From the NCBI RefSeq assembly GCF_019710575.1, contig NZ_JAHWFK010000001.1, positions 682,001 to 746,000 of the forward strand: a stretch of DNA of 64,000 nt. The letters run 5' to 3'. Both the position numbers and the translations under genes were made by a program. Of this stretch, positions 21,313 to 29,908 are shown in pieces; positions within the stretch are counted from its first letter, which is position 1, and each line of letters begins with the position of its first letter. Source of the DNA: Paractinoplanes polyasparticus. GTDB taxonomy: Bacteria; Actinomycetota; Actinomycetes; Mycobacteriales; Micromonosporaceae. The notes beneath the pieces were generated by a model, which worked only from the letters and a program-made list of their open reading frames with translations, made no database searches and was not told where the DNA came from.

Positions 21313-21597
21313 ATGTCTAGCCAGAGCGATCGTGTCGACACCATCCTTCGTGAACTCCACGAGGCCGAACTCAACCGGCGCCAGGTCGCCACGAGTGGCC
21401 CGATGCCCGACCATGCGCAGCACAACGTGCTCGCCAACCAGGTGCGAGAGCAGGTGGGCCGGATCGCCGTCGCCGACCTTCGATCGCTGGTCTTGCGGCT
21501 GGTGGTCGACGGCGTGAACGGCGACAAGTGGTCGCGCTGCACCTGGTGCGGGAAGCCCGACTACCTCGGAGAGGCCAAGCCGAAGGTGAGCGCCTGA
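21313..21597 (+). CDS. Hypothetical protein with C-terminal zinc pair, 94 aa
   Basis: The first 70 residues are helical and polar (VDTILRELHEAELNRRQ, HNVLANQVREQVGR). Near the end, RCTWCGKPDYLG gives a CxxC pair. Starts at an ATG after the replication terminator; function unknown. Confidence 0.55.
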   Translation: MSSQSDRVDTILRELHEAELNRRQVATSGPMPDHAQHNVLANQVREQVGRIAVADLRSLVLRLVVDGVNGDKWSRCTWCGKPDYLGEAKPKVSA

Positions 21598-21851
21598 TGT
21601 TCTCCGACGCCTACTACGCCGAACTGCGCCGCACCATGGACTGCCCGCGCTGCCTGACGCCGACCTCCCGTGACGAGGTGGACAACGGCGTGGGGATCAT
21701 CTGCGGCCCGTTCGGCTGCCCGTGCGGCTGGTCCGAGTGCGCCGAGTACGACGTGTCCGGTGGCCCGAAGCTCGACGAGCACGGCTACGAACTGGACCAG
21801 TGGGGCGGGGCGACACCGCCGCAGATCCTGGAAAGCGAGATCCGGCGATGA
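21597..21851 (+). CDS. Zinc-ribbon-like protein, 84 aa
   Basis: The ATG at 21597 touches the previous stop. Cysteines at CPRC, then GIICGPFGCPCGW with EC, form a likely zinc ribbon. The rest is acidic with Tyr and Trp residues. Function unknown. Confidence 0.55.
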   Translation: MFSDAYYAELRRTMDCPRCLTPTSRDEVDNGVGIICGPFGCPCGWSECAEYDVSGGPKLDEHGYELDQWGGATPPQILESEIRR

Positions 21852-22165
21852 CCAAGCACCCGTACTGGCCTGATCTCACTGACGACGAAGGCGACGCCCT
21901 TCAGGAGTTGTTCGACGATACCTGCGGCGACTGCCTCGAAGGCCGCTGCCACTGGGGCGGCGAGATGTCCGAGCGAGCCGCCCGCGAAGCACGACACGGG
22001 CACGAGTTCGTCGACGCCGAGTGGGGTGCGTGTGGCTGCGTACGACACGCAAGCAGCGTCCTCGCCAGGCCGTTTCAGCGCGACCACGAGACACCGCAGG
22101 CAACCGCGGTGGCCTGGCGGAAAGCGAAGGCGGCTGGCGTGATTGACGTGGGTGAGGGCGACTGA
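21848..22165 (+). CDS. Hypothetical Cys/His-containing protein, 105 aa
   Basis: The ATG at 21848 overlaps the previous stop. An acidic N-terminus (DLTDDEGDALQELFDDT) precedes CGDCLEGRCHWGG, then HGHEFVDAEWGACGCVRH, a set that could bind zinc. Function unknown. Confidence 0.55.
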   Translation: MTKHPYWPDLTDDEGDALQELFDDTCGDCLEGRCHWGGEMSERAAREARHGHEFVDAEWGACGCVRHASSVLARPFQRDHETPQATAVAWRKAKAAGVIDVGEGD

Positions 22166-22686
22166 TGGCCGCTTGGCCCACCGTGATGGTCACCGGTCAC
22201 CGGCCGCAGCACCTCGCCCCTGCCGACCGCCCATGGGTGCGTTCCGAGCTCAACCGCTTGGCCGTGAAGCTGCGCGCCGAGCACGGAACGCAGGTGGGCG
22301 TCTCGGGCATGGCGATCGGCTCCGACCTGTGGTGGACGGACTCGGTGGACCGCGCCGGCTTGAAGCTGTGGGCGCACATTCCGTTCCCGCAGCAGCCCGA
22401 CAAGTGGCAGCCCGCCGACCGGGTCGAGTGGGAGAGGCTGTGCCGGGTTGCGGACAAGGTGAAGACCTACGGCGGCTACTACGACGTCCGGACGCTGCAC
22501 GCCCGCAACGACGGGATGATCGAAGTCTCGGCGGCGGCGATCGCCGTGTGGCTGCCGGGGAAGACCTCGGGTGGAACGGCATCGGCGGTGCGGAAGCTGG
22601 ACGGGGCAGGCGTTCCGATCATCCACGTCGACCCTGCGGCCCGGACGACGGTCCTTCGCCGTACCCGGAAGCGGAACGCAGCATGA
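22165..22686 (+). CDS. SLOG-family (YspA-like) protein
   Basis: A 173-residue SLOG-type Rossmann protein. The glycine-rich start is VMVTGHRPQHL, followed by GVSGMAIGSDLWWTD and a later IAVWLPGKTSGGTAS near VIHVDP. SLOG proteins bind nucleotide-derived ligands, and some act in defence signalling. In phages their role is unknown. The ATG touches the previous stop. Confidence 0.78.
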   Translation: MAAWPTVMVTGHRPQHLAPADRPWVRSELNRLAVKLRAEHGTQVGVSGMAIGSDLWWTDSVDRAGLKLWAHIPFPQQPDKWQPADRVEWERLCRVADKVKTYGGYYDVRTLHARNDGMIEVSAAAIAVWLPGKTSGGTASAVRKLDGAGVPIIHVDPAARTTVLRRTRKRNAA

Positions 22687-22877
22687 CCGGAAACGGCCCC
22701 CAGCGCATCGCTAAGCGCCCGTGCCGCCGCTGCGGTACACCGACCAACCCCTCGTCCATGGTGAACGCCCTCGGGCCGGTCTGCGCCGCCATGCTTGGCC
22801 TGACCGGCAGCACCCTCGACATCGGCCACGAAGGCCCGGACCTGCTCGACCTGCTCGCCGCCCAAGACGACACCTAA
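22683..22877 (+). CDS. Small zinc-binding protein, DUF6011-like, 64 aa
   Basis: The ATG at 22683 overlaps the SLOG stop. CRRCGTPTNPSSMVNALGPVC is a zinc-binding hairpin of the type in DUF6011 proteins, which occur in actinobacteria and phages. The rest is a short acidic helix. Function unknown. Confidence 0.6.
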   Translation: MTGNGPQRIAKRPCRRCGTPTNPSSMVNALGPVCAAMLGLTGSTLDIGHEGPDLLDLLAAQDDT

Positions 22878-22896
22878 CCCGAAAGCCTGTCGCGTC

Positions 22897-24120
22897 GTGG
22901 GCAAACCAGCCCCGGCCTGCTACAACGGCGTGGTGGACATCCTCCAGCAGCTTGAACGCGCCATCGATGGTTGCTGCCCATGCGGGGCCGAACCACGCGA
23001 AGGCTCCGCCTACTGCTCCGAGGACTGCACCCCCACCCATCGCAGCGTGCACACCACCGACGAGACGGCGATGCGCTGGCGGCCCGACATGGTCACCGAG
23101 GTCGACGACAGCGACCTCACGCTGATCGCGGAGATACCTCGCAGTCCTCGGCTCCACGCCCAGTTCTACGCCCGCACCGGCACCCTCGACGTGCATCTGC
23201 GCCTGCATGACGGGTACCGGTTCGTCGGCGTCGACGTCCCCGCGGAGCAGGCGGGCGAACTCAGCGTCACCCCGGCGGGGCGCCCGGAATTGGAGGCGTT
23301 CTGGCAGCGCCTCGAACGGGAACTCACCGACAGCCGCCGACTCGACCCGGACCCGGGGCATGCGAGCGGCGACCCATGGGCGGACGTCATGCGCCGCCCA
23401 GTGCGTCACGACACGCCTGAGCCGCGACGCCGCCGCGTTGAGCTCGCCCCCTGGCAACGGATGTGCCTGCACTGCGGTGAGCGAAGCGTCGCTTTGCCTG
23501 GCATGCGGCCCGGGCTGATGCGGTTCGACGTGACGGCTTTCGGTAGCGACGAACCCGTCTCCCAGATGTCCGACTACGAGTCATGTGACCTGTGCGGAAA
23601 CTGCCGTCGGGCATTCCCGGGCCCCTCCTTGGAGGTCGCCCAGTTCGACCACTATGACGGCACCACCGAATTCCAGATGCGGATCGGTGACCGTAAGGCA
23701 GGTTGGCGTGTAACGCAGGAATTCCTGACAAGGGTGCGGTATCCCGACGACGTCATCCGGCGCCGACTTGAACGGCTGGAGGTCGAGCTGCAGGCTGATT
23801 ACGCCCGAGCGAACCCTGACCGGCCCGACGTCATCGAATGGGGTGAGGCATATCGGGCACGTGCCACAGAGGCCAACGCTGCTGCGCTCAGGACGATGGC
23901 CGCCTCGATGCCCGCCGTCATATCAGCCTTCCGCAGCATGGGTGAGGCGATCGGCTCCGCTGTCAACAGACTGCGTGAACTGCAGCCGCTGATCGCCCCA
24001 GAGCAGAAGCCCGAGCCTGAGCATCCACTCGCCCGGATGGCAGCGCGCCGCCGTGACGTCGCCCATGGCCCACGCACCCCGCAGCGCCCACAGCGCCATA
24101 TAAACATCGGGCGCAGATAG
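22897..24120 (+). CDS. Hypothetical protein with two zinc sites, 407 aa
   Basis: GTG start at 22897. The N-terminal cluster CCPCGAEPREGSAYCSEDC (about residues 26-44) and a second one (MCLHCGE and CDLCGNC, about 190 and 230) suggest two zinc fingers. Between them lies a beta-rich segment with LHAQFYARTGTLDVHLRLHD. The C-terminal 120 residues are helical, with a Pro-rich basic tail. No enzyme motif is recognised. It is the largest unassigned gene in this region, and a terminator-like hairpin follows it. Confidence 0.6.
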   Translation: MGKPAPACYNGVVDILQQLERAIDGCCPCGAEPREGSAYCSEDCTPTHRSVHTTDETAMRWRPDMVTEVDDSDLTLIAEIPRSPRLHAQFYARTGTLDVHLRLHDGYRFVGVDVPAEQAGELSVTPAGRPELEAFWQRLERELTDSRRLDPDPGHASGDPWADVMRRPVRHDTPEPRRRRVELAPWQRMCLHCGERSVALPGMRPGLMRFDVTAFGSDEPVSQMSDYESCDLCGNCRRAFPGPSLEVAQFDHYDGTTEFQMRIGDRKAGWRVTQEFLTRVRYPDDVIRRRLERLEVELQADYARANPDRPDVIEWGEAYRARATEANAAALRTMAASMPAVISAFRSMGEAIGSAVNRLRELQPLIAPEQKPEPEHPLARMAARRRDVAHGPRTPQRPQRHINIGRR

Positions 24121-24125
24121 CGAAA

Positions 24126-24152
24126 CGGCGCCGGGCTGCACACCCGACGCCG
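24126..24152 (+). terminator. Terminator-like hairpin
   Basis: CGGCGCCGGG (24126-24135) pairs with CCCGACGCCG (24143-24152) with one A/C mismatch; the loop is CTGCACA. CTCTTCC follows. It lies 6 bases after a stop codon. Confidence 0.55.
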
Positions 24153-24224
24153 CTCTTCCGATCTCCACAACATGCACTCAGCGACGCCACCGTACCTGCC
24201 CGAACGGCGCGAGGAGTTCACCCC

Positions 24225-25013
24225 GTGGATGGACACGACGGCACATGCAACAACGCTGACCGCTGCGCCGGCTACGACCCGCAACTGAAACTCGGCGCCC
24301 ACACCAGCCGGCCTTTGTGCGGCGACTGCCTCGACCAGGCCGCCCGCAACATCCGCTCACTCGTCTTCGACTACCTCGACCTCGCCCAGCTGCACGAGCC
24401 GACCCTGTCGCAAGCCATCGCCGAACGGGCCTCGGGCTCCAAGGAACGCCCCATCCCCATCTCCCAGCACGTCGAAGCACTCCAAGCCGAAATCGTGCAC
24501 GTCACCACCACCTGGGAGTACGAACTGCGGGTCGCCTGCCGCCTGTCCGACCCCGGCACTGTCCGCCCGTCGTGGCGGGTCACCACCAGCAACTACGAAC
24601 CCGCGCTCAAGACCCGGCCCGGGACCGCTGTGCAACGCGCTGTCGAAGTCATCGGCTCCCGCCTCGAGCGGCTCTCGCAACTGCCGGCCACCGTCGTGTG
24701 CCCCACCGGCGTCGACGACGAACCCGCCGACATGTACGGCTGGCAGGCCGTCCAGCAGCTCACCGACCTCCACGGCCGGGCACGCGGCATGCTGGGGCGC
24801 ACCACCCGCCGGTTCTGGATCCCCGGCGAATGCTGGGCCTGCCCATCCCGACCGGTGCGTGGGGTAGACGGGCCGCTGTACCGCTCCGAACCGAAGTTCG
24901 AGGGCGACCCCATGCAGGTCAACTGCGACAAGTGCTCCGCCTACCGGGCGTACCCCGACTACGAGACGTACATGGCGACGCTGCTGTGGCCCGAGCTCGA
25001 GGTGGCGGCGTGA
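24225..25013 (+). CDS. Hypothetical zinc-finger protein, 262 aa
   Basis: GTG start at 24225 with GAGGAG 8 bases upstream. N-terminal cysteines (TCNNADRCAGYD, then LCGDCLDQAA) and C-terminal ones (CWACPSRPV and NCDKCSAY, about 205 and 235) frame a helical middle (VQRAVEVIGSRLERLSQL). The four-part cysteine pattern is common in actinophage proteins encoded next to an HTH protein, as is the case here. Function unknown. Confidence 0.6.
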   Translation: MDGHDGTCNNADRCAGYDPQLKLGAHTSRPLCGDCLDQAARNIRSLVFDYLDLAQLHEPTLSQAIAERASGSKERPIPISQHVEALQAEIVHVTTTWEYELRVACRLSDPGTVRPSWRVTTSNYEPALKTRPGTAVQRAVEVIGSRLERLSQLPATVVCPTGVDDEPADMYGWQAVQQLTDLHGRARGMLGRTTRRFWIPGECWACPSRPVRGVDGPLYRSEPKFEGDPMQVNCDKCSAYRAYPDYETYMATLLWPELEVAA

Positions 25014-25429
25014 ACCCTGACCTCAACCGACAACCCCGCCGCGGTGCCTGGCCCAACCCTGTCGACACCGCCCTCGACCGGGCACGGCGGGTCGCCTCGA
25101 TGTACCGCGCTCACCTGCGCCTGCTCGACCCCGACGCCTGCAACCGGCTCGACGACACGGTGGCCGCGTTCGGCGAGACGTGGATGCTCGACAAGCCCGA
25201 CATCGTCGACGGCGACCGGGAACTCACCACCCTCGAAGCCGCCGAACTGATCAACGTCCCGATCCGGCGGATCCGCGACTGGGCGCAAGCCACCCACCCC
25301 GAAGACCGGAACCGGCCACTACTACCCCGGTTCAAGATGCGCGGCCGGGAACGAACCTTCCTCACCCAGCACGTTCTCGAGGCTGCCGCGGCGATGGCCC
25401 GATACCGACACGCCAACGGTGGTGACTAG
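25010..25429 (+). CDS. MerR/excisionase-like HTH protein, 139 aa
   Basis: The GTG at 25010 overlaps the previous stop. The C-terminal half carries the helix-turn-helix: ELTTLEAAELINVPIRRIRDW, then a variable loop and RERTFLTQHVLEAAAAMAR. The N-terminal part is helical. This resembles excisionase or MerR-type DNA binding; the partner is probably the zinc-finger protein upstream. Confidence 0.65.
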   Translation: MNPDLNRQPRRGAWPNPVDTALDRARRVASMYRAHLRLLDPDACNRLDDTVAAFGETWMLDKPDIVDGDRELTTLEAAELINVPIRRIRDWAQATHPEDRNRPLLPRFKMRGRERTFLTQHVLEAAAAMARYRHANGGD

Positions 25430-25479
25430 CTTGACGTGACGGTCGGCTGCTACGTTGGTCCAGACGCAATGCGTCCACT

Positions 25480-25513
25480 GCCCGCCAGACTCCACTCGAG
25501 TCGGCGGGCTTTT
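25480..25513 (+). terminator. Strong intrinsic terminator
   Basis: GCCCGCC (25480-25486) pairs with GGCGGGC (25503-25509), and inside it GACTC pairs with GAGTC around a CACTC-like loop. Four Ts follow. Just upstream, GACGCAATGCGTC is another perfect small hairpin, and TTGACG at 25431 could be a -35-like element, so a short transcript ending here is possible. Confidence 0.85.
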
Positions 25514-25551
25514 CGCATGTCCGGAAGTGATCAGGCGGCGGGCGGTGCACA

Positions 25552-25743
25552 ATGCCTGACGACAGAATCGCCTTCCCTCTCGAGACACTGCTCGGCGCCG
25601 CTGAACGCGCCCAACCGCTGTCTGTCTGCCGGCAAGGACACCTTGTCGTCGCAGAGCGCACCCATTGGCAGCCGCGATCGTTCGCCGCCGACCTGGGCAG
25701 CATCATCTGCGACTGGGTGGAACACGAGCACACCGATGAGTGA
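25552..25743 (+). CDS. Hypothetical protein, 63 aa
   Basis: ATG at 25552, after a terminator. The sequence (PLETLLGAAERAQPLSVC, then GHLVVAERTHWQPRSF and IICDWVEHEH) suggests a small mixed fold. The stop overlaps the next ATG by 8 bases. No family. Confidence 0.5.
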   Translation: MPDDRIAFPLETLLGAAERAQPLSVCRQGHLVVAERTHWQPRSFAADLGSIICDWVEHEHTDE

Positions 25744-25987
25744 GCCCGTCGAGATCCGCCTCGACCGCCTCCTGTTCCCGCGCCCGGTCCCCGCCGGTTG
25801 CGACTGGGCCGTCATCGGGCTATGGGTCACCCACCAGCGGAAGACCAGCTCACCAGTCGACCCGCCCATCGTCGTCCGCCCCGAAGGCGACTACTACCGC
25901 ATCGTCGACGGCAGGCACCGCACCATCGCTGGACACTTGGCCGGCCGGGACGCTATCGCCGCGATCGTGGAGCCCAACGACGAGTGA
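25736..25987 (+). CDS. ParB N-terminal-like protein, 83 aa
   Basis: The ATG at 25736 overlaps the previous gene. The block IVVRPEGDYYRIVDGRHR then TIAGHLAGRDAIAAIV is the signature of the ParB/Srx N-terminal domain (box II DGRHR), which in relatives binds and hydrolyses CTP. The protein lacks the ParB DNA-binding part. In phages, small proteins with this domain are of unknown function. Confidence 0.75.
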   Translation: MSEPVEIRLDRLLFPRPVPAGCDWAVIGLWVTHQRKTSSPVDPPIVVRPEGDYYRIVDGRHRTIAGHLAGRDAIAAIVEPNDE

Positions 25988-26526
25988 CGTACGTCGTCAC
26001 CGCCGCACTCGCCCTCGCCTGGGTCGCCTGCTGGGCACTGCTCGGCCGCCTCGACAACGAGCTGGAGGCCGACATGGACCTACGCGACCGCATCCGCGCC
26101 TACCTCAACACCGACCGACTTCCCCGAATGGAGCAGAACATGGCCGACTGGCTGACCACCCTCAACGGACTCGTGCAGCAAACCACCGCCGCGAGCGCCG
26201 CCCAGGCCACCAGCTTCTCCAACCTCCAAGGCGCCATCGGCCGGCAGACCGCCGACATCGCCGAACTGCGCCGGCTCCTCGAGCAGGCCGGTGAGGTCAC
26301 CCCCGAGATGCAGGCCCTCGCCGCCCAGATCGGCCAGTCGCTCGACGACATGAAGAAGGCTGCTGAGACCGCCGACAACGGCTTCGAGCCCGTCGAAGAG
26401 GTGCCGACTGACGTGCCCGGCGACGGCGTACCCCCGACCGACGGCCAGCCCCCGGTCGACGCCCCGGTCGAGCCGGTCACCGACGTTCCGGCCGAGCAGG
26501 CCGAGAACAACGCCCGGCGTCGCTGA
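25984..26526 (+). CDS. Membrane-anchored coiled-coil protein, 180 aa
   Basis: The GTG at 25984 overlaps the previous stop and places a transmembrane helix (VTAALALAWVACWALLG) at the N-terminus. A long helix (about residues 45-140) follows, with many Ala, Gln and Leu residues typical of a coiled coil. The tail is Pro/Asp/Val-rich and ends RRR. An internal ATG at 26074 would give a soluble form. It is the last gene before terminase; function unknown. Confidence 0.55.
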   Translation: MTYVVTAALALAWVACWALLGRLDNELEADMDLRDRIRAYLNTDRLPRMEQNMADWLTTLNGLVQQTTAASAAQATSFSNLQGAIGRQTADIAELRRLLEQAGEVTPEMQALAAQIGQSLDDMKKAAETADNGFEPVEEVPTDVPGDGVPPTDGQPPVDAPVEPVTDVPAEQAENNARRR

Positions 26527-26537
26527 CCTGAAGCGTG

Positions 26538-26568
26538 GGCCGCGCGGGGTTCGACTCCCTGCGCGGCT
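26538..26568 (+). other. Minihelix with tRNA T-loop-like TTCGACT
   Basis: GGCCGCGCGGGG (26538-26549) pairs over 12 positions with CCCTGCGCGGCT (26557-26568), including two G-T pairs, around a 7-base loop TTCGACT. This looks like the T-arm stacked on an acceptor stem of a tRNA, but no D or anticodon arm is present, since the sequence to the left is coding. It lies between a coiled-coil gene and the small terminase gene. A terminator, packaging site or att remnant are all possible. Confidence 0.45.
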
Positions 26569-26656
26569 CGACTTCAACACAGCGTGATCGCTAGTGATCT
26601 TCAAACCCGCCCTGAGACCGGCTTCGTAACCGTCCGTAGAGAATCGGGGGGAACGT

Positions 26657-27151
26657 GTGCCACCCCGCCTCCCCGACGACAAACGCGCAGCGATCCTCGC
26701 TGACATCCAAGTTGGCGCTAAGGGCCGCAACCAGATAGCCCGCGACCATGGCGTCTCCGTTGGCGCGGTCTCAAAGATCGCCAAGGACTCCGGTTCGACC
26801 GATGCCTTCGACCGGTCACAGATGGAAAAAGCCACGAAGGCTGCCGTCGCCGACAGCCGCTCTCGCCGAGCCCAACTCGCCTCAGACCTGCTCGACGACG
26901 CCGAGCGGCTGCGTGCCCGCGCTTGGAAGCCGTACTCGTACTACGAGCGCGCCCAAGCCGGCCCCGAGCTCGTCACCCTCGACCTACCGCCGCTGAAGGA
27001 AGTCAAAGAGGCGTACGTCGCCCTCGGCGTTGCAGTCGACAAGCACGTCGTCCTCGAGCGCCACGACGCCACCGACCCGGGCATCATGGGCTCGCTGCTC
27101 GGCACCCTGCTCGAGGGCTTGCAGGCGAAGCACGGCACAGGCGATGCCTGA
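26657..27151 (+). CDS. Small terminase subunit
   Basis: The 164-residue protein is placed right before large terminase. An N-terminal helix-turn-helix (RNQIARDHGVSVGAVSKIAK, about residues 29-50) should bind the packaging site. A helical middle with many charged residues and a C-terminal oligomerising part follow. GTG at 26657 is preceded by GGGGGGAA. The last codons overlap the large terminase start. Confidence 0.75.
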   Translation: MPPRLPDDKRAAILADIQVGAKGRNQIARDHGVSVGAVSKIAKDSGSTDAFDRSQMEKATKAAVADSRSRRAQLASDLLDDAERLRARAWKPYSYYERAQAGPELVTLDLPPLKEVKEAYVALGVAVDKHVVLERHDATDPGIMGSLLGTLLEGLQAKHGTGDA

Positions 27152-28448
27152 CCTGCGCCTGTCGCCGAAGCAAGAACTGTCGATCGCCCATTCCACGGCC
27201 CGTGTGAACGTGTGGACCGGGGCTGTGCGATCGGGCAAGACGATCGCGTCGCTGCTGCGCTGGCTGATCTACGTAGCGAACGCTCCCCGCGGCGGGCAGC
27301 TGATCGTCGGCGGCAAGACGTTCGACACCGTGGCCCGGAACGTGTTCGGCCCACTCATGGACCCGGAGATCACCGGCCCGGCGTCGAAGCTGATCCACTA
27401 CACGCGCGGCGCGCCCACGGCGACAATCCTCGGCCGCACCATTGAGATCATCACGGCGAATGACTCGCGCGCTGAGAACCGGCTCCGCGGCATGACCTGC
27501 GCCGGCGCCTACGTCGACGAAGCCACCCTGGTCCCCGAGGCGTACTGGACACAGCTCCTGGCCCGTCTCAGCGTCAAGGGCGCCCAACTCTTCGCCACCA
27601 CCAACCCGGACAACCCGTCGCACTGGCTGCGGAAGAAGTTCCTCAACCGGGCCGGCGAGCTGAACCTGAAGTGGTGGCACTTCACCCTCGACGACAACAC
27701 GTCGCTCGACCCGGCGTACATCGCTTCGCTGAAGCAGGAGTACACGGGCCTCTGGTACAAGCGCTTCATCGACGGCCTCTGGGTTGTCGCCGAGGGCGCC
27801 GTCTACGACATGTGGGACTCGGACCGCCACGTCATCGACATCATTCCGCCGATCTGGCGGTGGATCTGCGCGTCCGTCGACTACGGCACGAGCAACCCGC
27901 TTCACGCGTTGCTGCTCGGCATCGACGCCTCCCAGACGATCTATGTGGCGTCGGAGTGGCGGCACAGCGCTCGAGACACCCGCCGGTCCATGACGGATGC
28001 GGAGTACTCGGCTGCCTTGAAGAAGTGGCTTGCCGACTACCGGCAGCCCGGACTTCAGGCGACCGGGGTGACACCTGAGGCGATCGTGGTGGACCCGTCC
28101 GCCGCATCGTTCATCGAGCAGTTGTGGCGCGATCGGATGTCCCCGACCCCGGCCGACAACAGCGTGGCCGACGGCATCCGCCTCGTCTCCTCGGTCCTCG
28201 GCGCCGGGAAGTTGAAGGTGCATCGCTCCTGCAAGGCGCTCATCGACGAGTTCCCCGGGTATTCGTGGGACGACAAGAAGGCGCTACGTGGCGAGGACGC
28301 GCCGATCAAGGTTGATGACCATGGGCTGGACGCCCTGAGGTACGGCGTGAAGACCACTGAGGGCGCCTGGCGCCGGCCGAACGGCTTCCAGATGCCTCAT
28401 ACGGCAAGGTCCGCCGATGAGGTCGACCTTATGGGTGCAGCTATGTAG
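27144..28448 (+). CDS. Large terminase subunit
   Basis: The 434-residue packaging motor. Walker A is TGAVRSGKT (residues 25-33), Walker B is GAYVDEATL (Asp125, Glu126), and the coupling motif is ATTNPD. The C-terminal RNase H-like nuclease has SVDYGTSNP, IVVDPSAASF and DDHGLDALRYG, which carry the acidic metal ligands. It packages DNA into the procapsid and cuts the genome. The ATG at 27144 is used; a longer upstream frame overlaps the small subunit. Confidence 0.93.
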   Translation: MPDLRLSPKQELSIAHSTARVNVWTGAVRSGKTIASLLRWLIYVANAPRGGQLIVGGKTFDTVARNVFGPLMDPEITGPASKLIHYTRGAPTATILGRTIEIITANDSRAENRLRGMTCAGAYVDEATLVPEAYWTQLLARLSVKGAQLFATTNPDNPSHWLRKKFLNRAGELNLKWWHFTLDDNTSLDPAYIASLKQEYTGLWYKRFIDGLWVVAEGAVYDMWDSDRHVIDIIPPIWRWICASVDYGTSNPLHALLLGIDASQTIYVASEWRHSARDTRRSMTDAEYSAALKKWLADYRQPGLQATGVTPEAIVVDPSAASFIEQLWRDRMSPTPADNSVADGIRLVSSVLGAGKLKVHRSCKALIDEFPGYSWDDKKALRGEDAPIKVDDHGLDALRYGVKTTEGAWRRPNGFQMPHTARSADEVDLMGAAM

Positions 28449-28465
28449 TCGAGGCGGTGGTCTCG

Positions 28466-29908
28466 ATGACCGCGCCGACCTCCGTGAAGGGCTACGTCGA
28501 CCCGTACGCGCTGGGTAGCAACAACTTCGGTTCGCTGTACACGGACCTGCTCGAGCACGTCCCGGACCTGACGTTCCCGATGTCGATCCCGGTGTATTCG
28601 AAGATGCGCCGCGACCCGAAGCTTTCCTCGATCGTGTCCGGCTGGGTGTTGAACCTGCTGCGCGCGCAGTGGCAGCTCGACCCGGCCGGCTGCCGGCCCG
28701 AGGTTGTACAGCTGGTCGCCGACGGCATGGGCTTGGCGGTCAAGGGCAAGGACAAGCCGGGCGCGGCCCGCCTGCGTGGCGTCTCATGGGGGGATCACCT
28801 GCGCGCAGTGCTGCGCATGGTTCCGTTCGGCTTCTCGGCGTTCGAGCTCGAGGCCGATGTCAGCGACGGCAGGGCCCAGCTCGAAGGGCTGTGGGAACGC
28901 CCGCAGTGGACCATCAGCCACATCCACACCGACGGCAAGACGGGTCTGTTGACCGGCGCCACCCAGGATCAGGCCGCGAATCTCAACTCCCCGCAGATTA
29001 AGGCCAAGAACCTGGCCTGGTACGCCCGGGAACGTGAGGGTTCGAACTGGGCGGGCACGTCTCTGCTCCGACCGTCCTACGCAAGCTGGCTGATCAAGGA
29101 AGAGGTTCGCCGGGCGTATGCCGTGGCGAACGTCCGCTGGTCCGCCGGCGTGCCGGTCATGGAAGCCCTGCCCGGCACCAATCCGACTCCGGCGCAGATG
29201 GGCGAGGCCGCGCAGATGGCCCAGGCCGCCCGCGCCGGGATCGCTGCGGGTGCTTCGTCGCCGCCCGGCTTCACCATGAAGATCTTGGGCATCACGGGCT
29301 CCCTGCCTAATTCGCAGGAGTTCCTACGCTGGCTCGACCAGCAGTGCACGGCGAGCGCGCTCATGGGCGCGTTCGACCTCGGCGAGACCCCCAACGGCTC
29401 GCGTGCCCTGGGCAGCGTGTTCGTGGACGCCCTCCATCTGGCGCTCGAGTCCGAGGGCGACTTCGCGGCCGACGTCGCCACCCGGCAGATCGCCGCGCGG
29501 ATCGTCGACTGGAACTACGGCGAGAACGAACCCGTCCCCCGCGTAGTGGTGTCGGGTGTCGGCTCCCGCCGCGAAGTCACCGCCGAATCACTGCAGCTAC
29601 TGCTGTCCTCCGGCGCACTCGCAGCCGACCCTGGCCTCGAGGCTTGGGTGCGCCGCGAGTACCGCCTTCCCGAACGGGACGGCATGACGCCGCCGAAGGC
29701 GATAGCCCCGGGCGTCGACCTCGAGCCGGAAGCCGGCGCCGACGCTGAACCGGGTGACGATGACGCAACCGCCGAGGTCGCCGCGCGTCAGGCCGACTTG
29801 GACTGGGGCTTGTTCGGCGGCCCGAAGACGGACGCCACCGACCAGCCCAGCCTGTTCGACGACACCGACGACGAGGACATCGACTTGGCCGGGTTCGCCC
29901 CTGTCTGA
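28466..29908 (+). CDS. Portal protein (Mu gp29/DUF935-like)
   Basis: The 480-residue protein resembles DUF935/Mu gp29-type portals: VPDLTFPMSIPVYSKMRRD, SSIVSGWVLNLLRAQW, GVSWGDHLRAVLRMVPFGFSAFEL, then TGLLTGATQ, and a long stem region. The C-terminal tail is Asp/Glu-rich. The portal forms the ring through which DNA enters. The ATG at 28466 is preferred; GTGs at 28457 and 28460 are also in frame. A 1-base overlap leads to the effector gene. Confidence 0.85.
   Translation: MTAPTSVKGYVDPYALGSNNFGSLYTDLLEHVPDLTFPMSIPVYSKMRRDPKLSSIVSGWVLNLLRAQWQLDPAGCRPEVVQLVADGMGLAVKGKDKPGAARLRGVSWGDHLRAVLRMVPFGFSAFELEADVSDGRAQLEGLWERPQWTISHIHTDGKTGLLTGATQDQAANLNSPQIKAKNLAWYAREREGSNWAGTSLLRPSYASWLIKEEVRRAYAVANVRWSAGVPVMEALPGTNPTPAQMGEAAQMAQAARAGIAAGASSPPGFTMKILGITGSLPNSQEFLRWLDQQCTASALMGAFDLGETPNGSRALGSVFVDALHLALESEGDFAADVATRQIAARIVDWNYGENEPVPRVVVSGVGSRREVTAESLQLLLSSGALAADPGLEAWVRREYRLPERDGMTPPKAIAPGVDLEPEAGADAEPGDDDATAEVAARQADLDWGLFGGPKTDATDQPSLFDDTDDEDIDLAGFAPV

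Noticed and set aside
26530..26570. Complete tRNA gene
   Set aside because: Only a T-arm-like hairpin is present. The sequence to the left is the coding end of the previous gene, with no D or anticodon arm.
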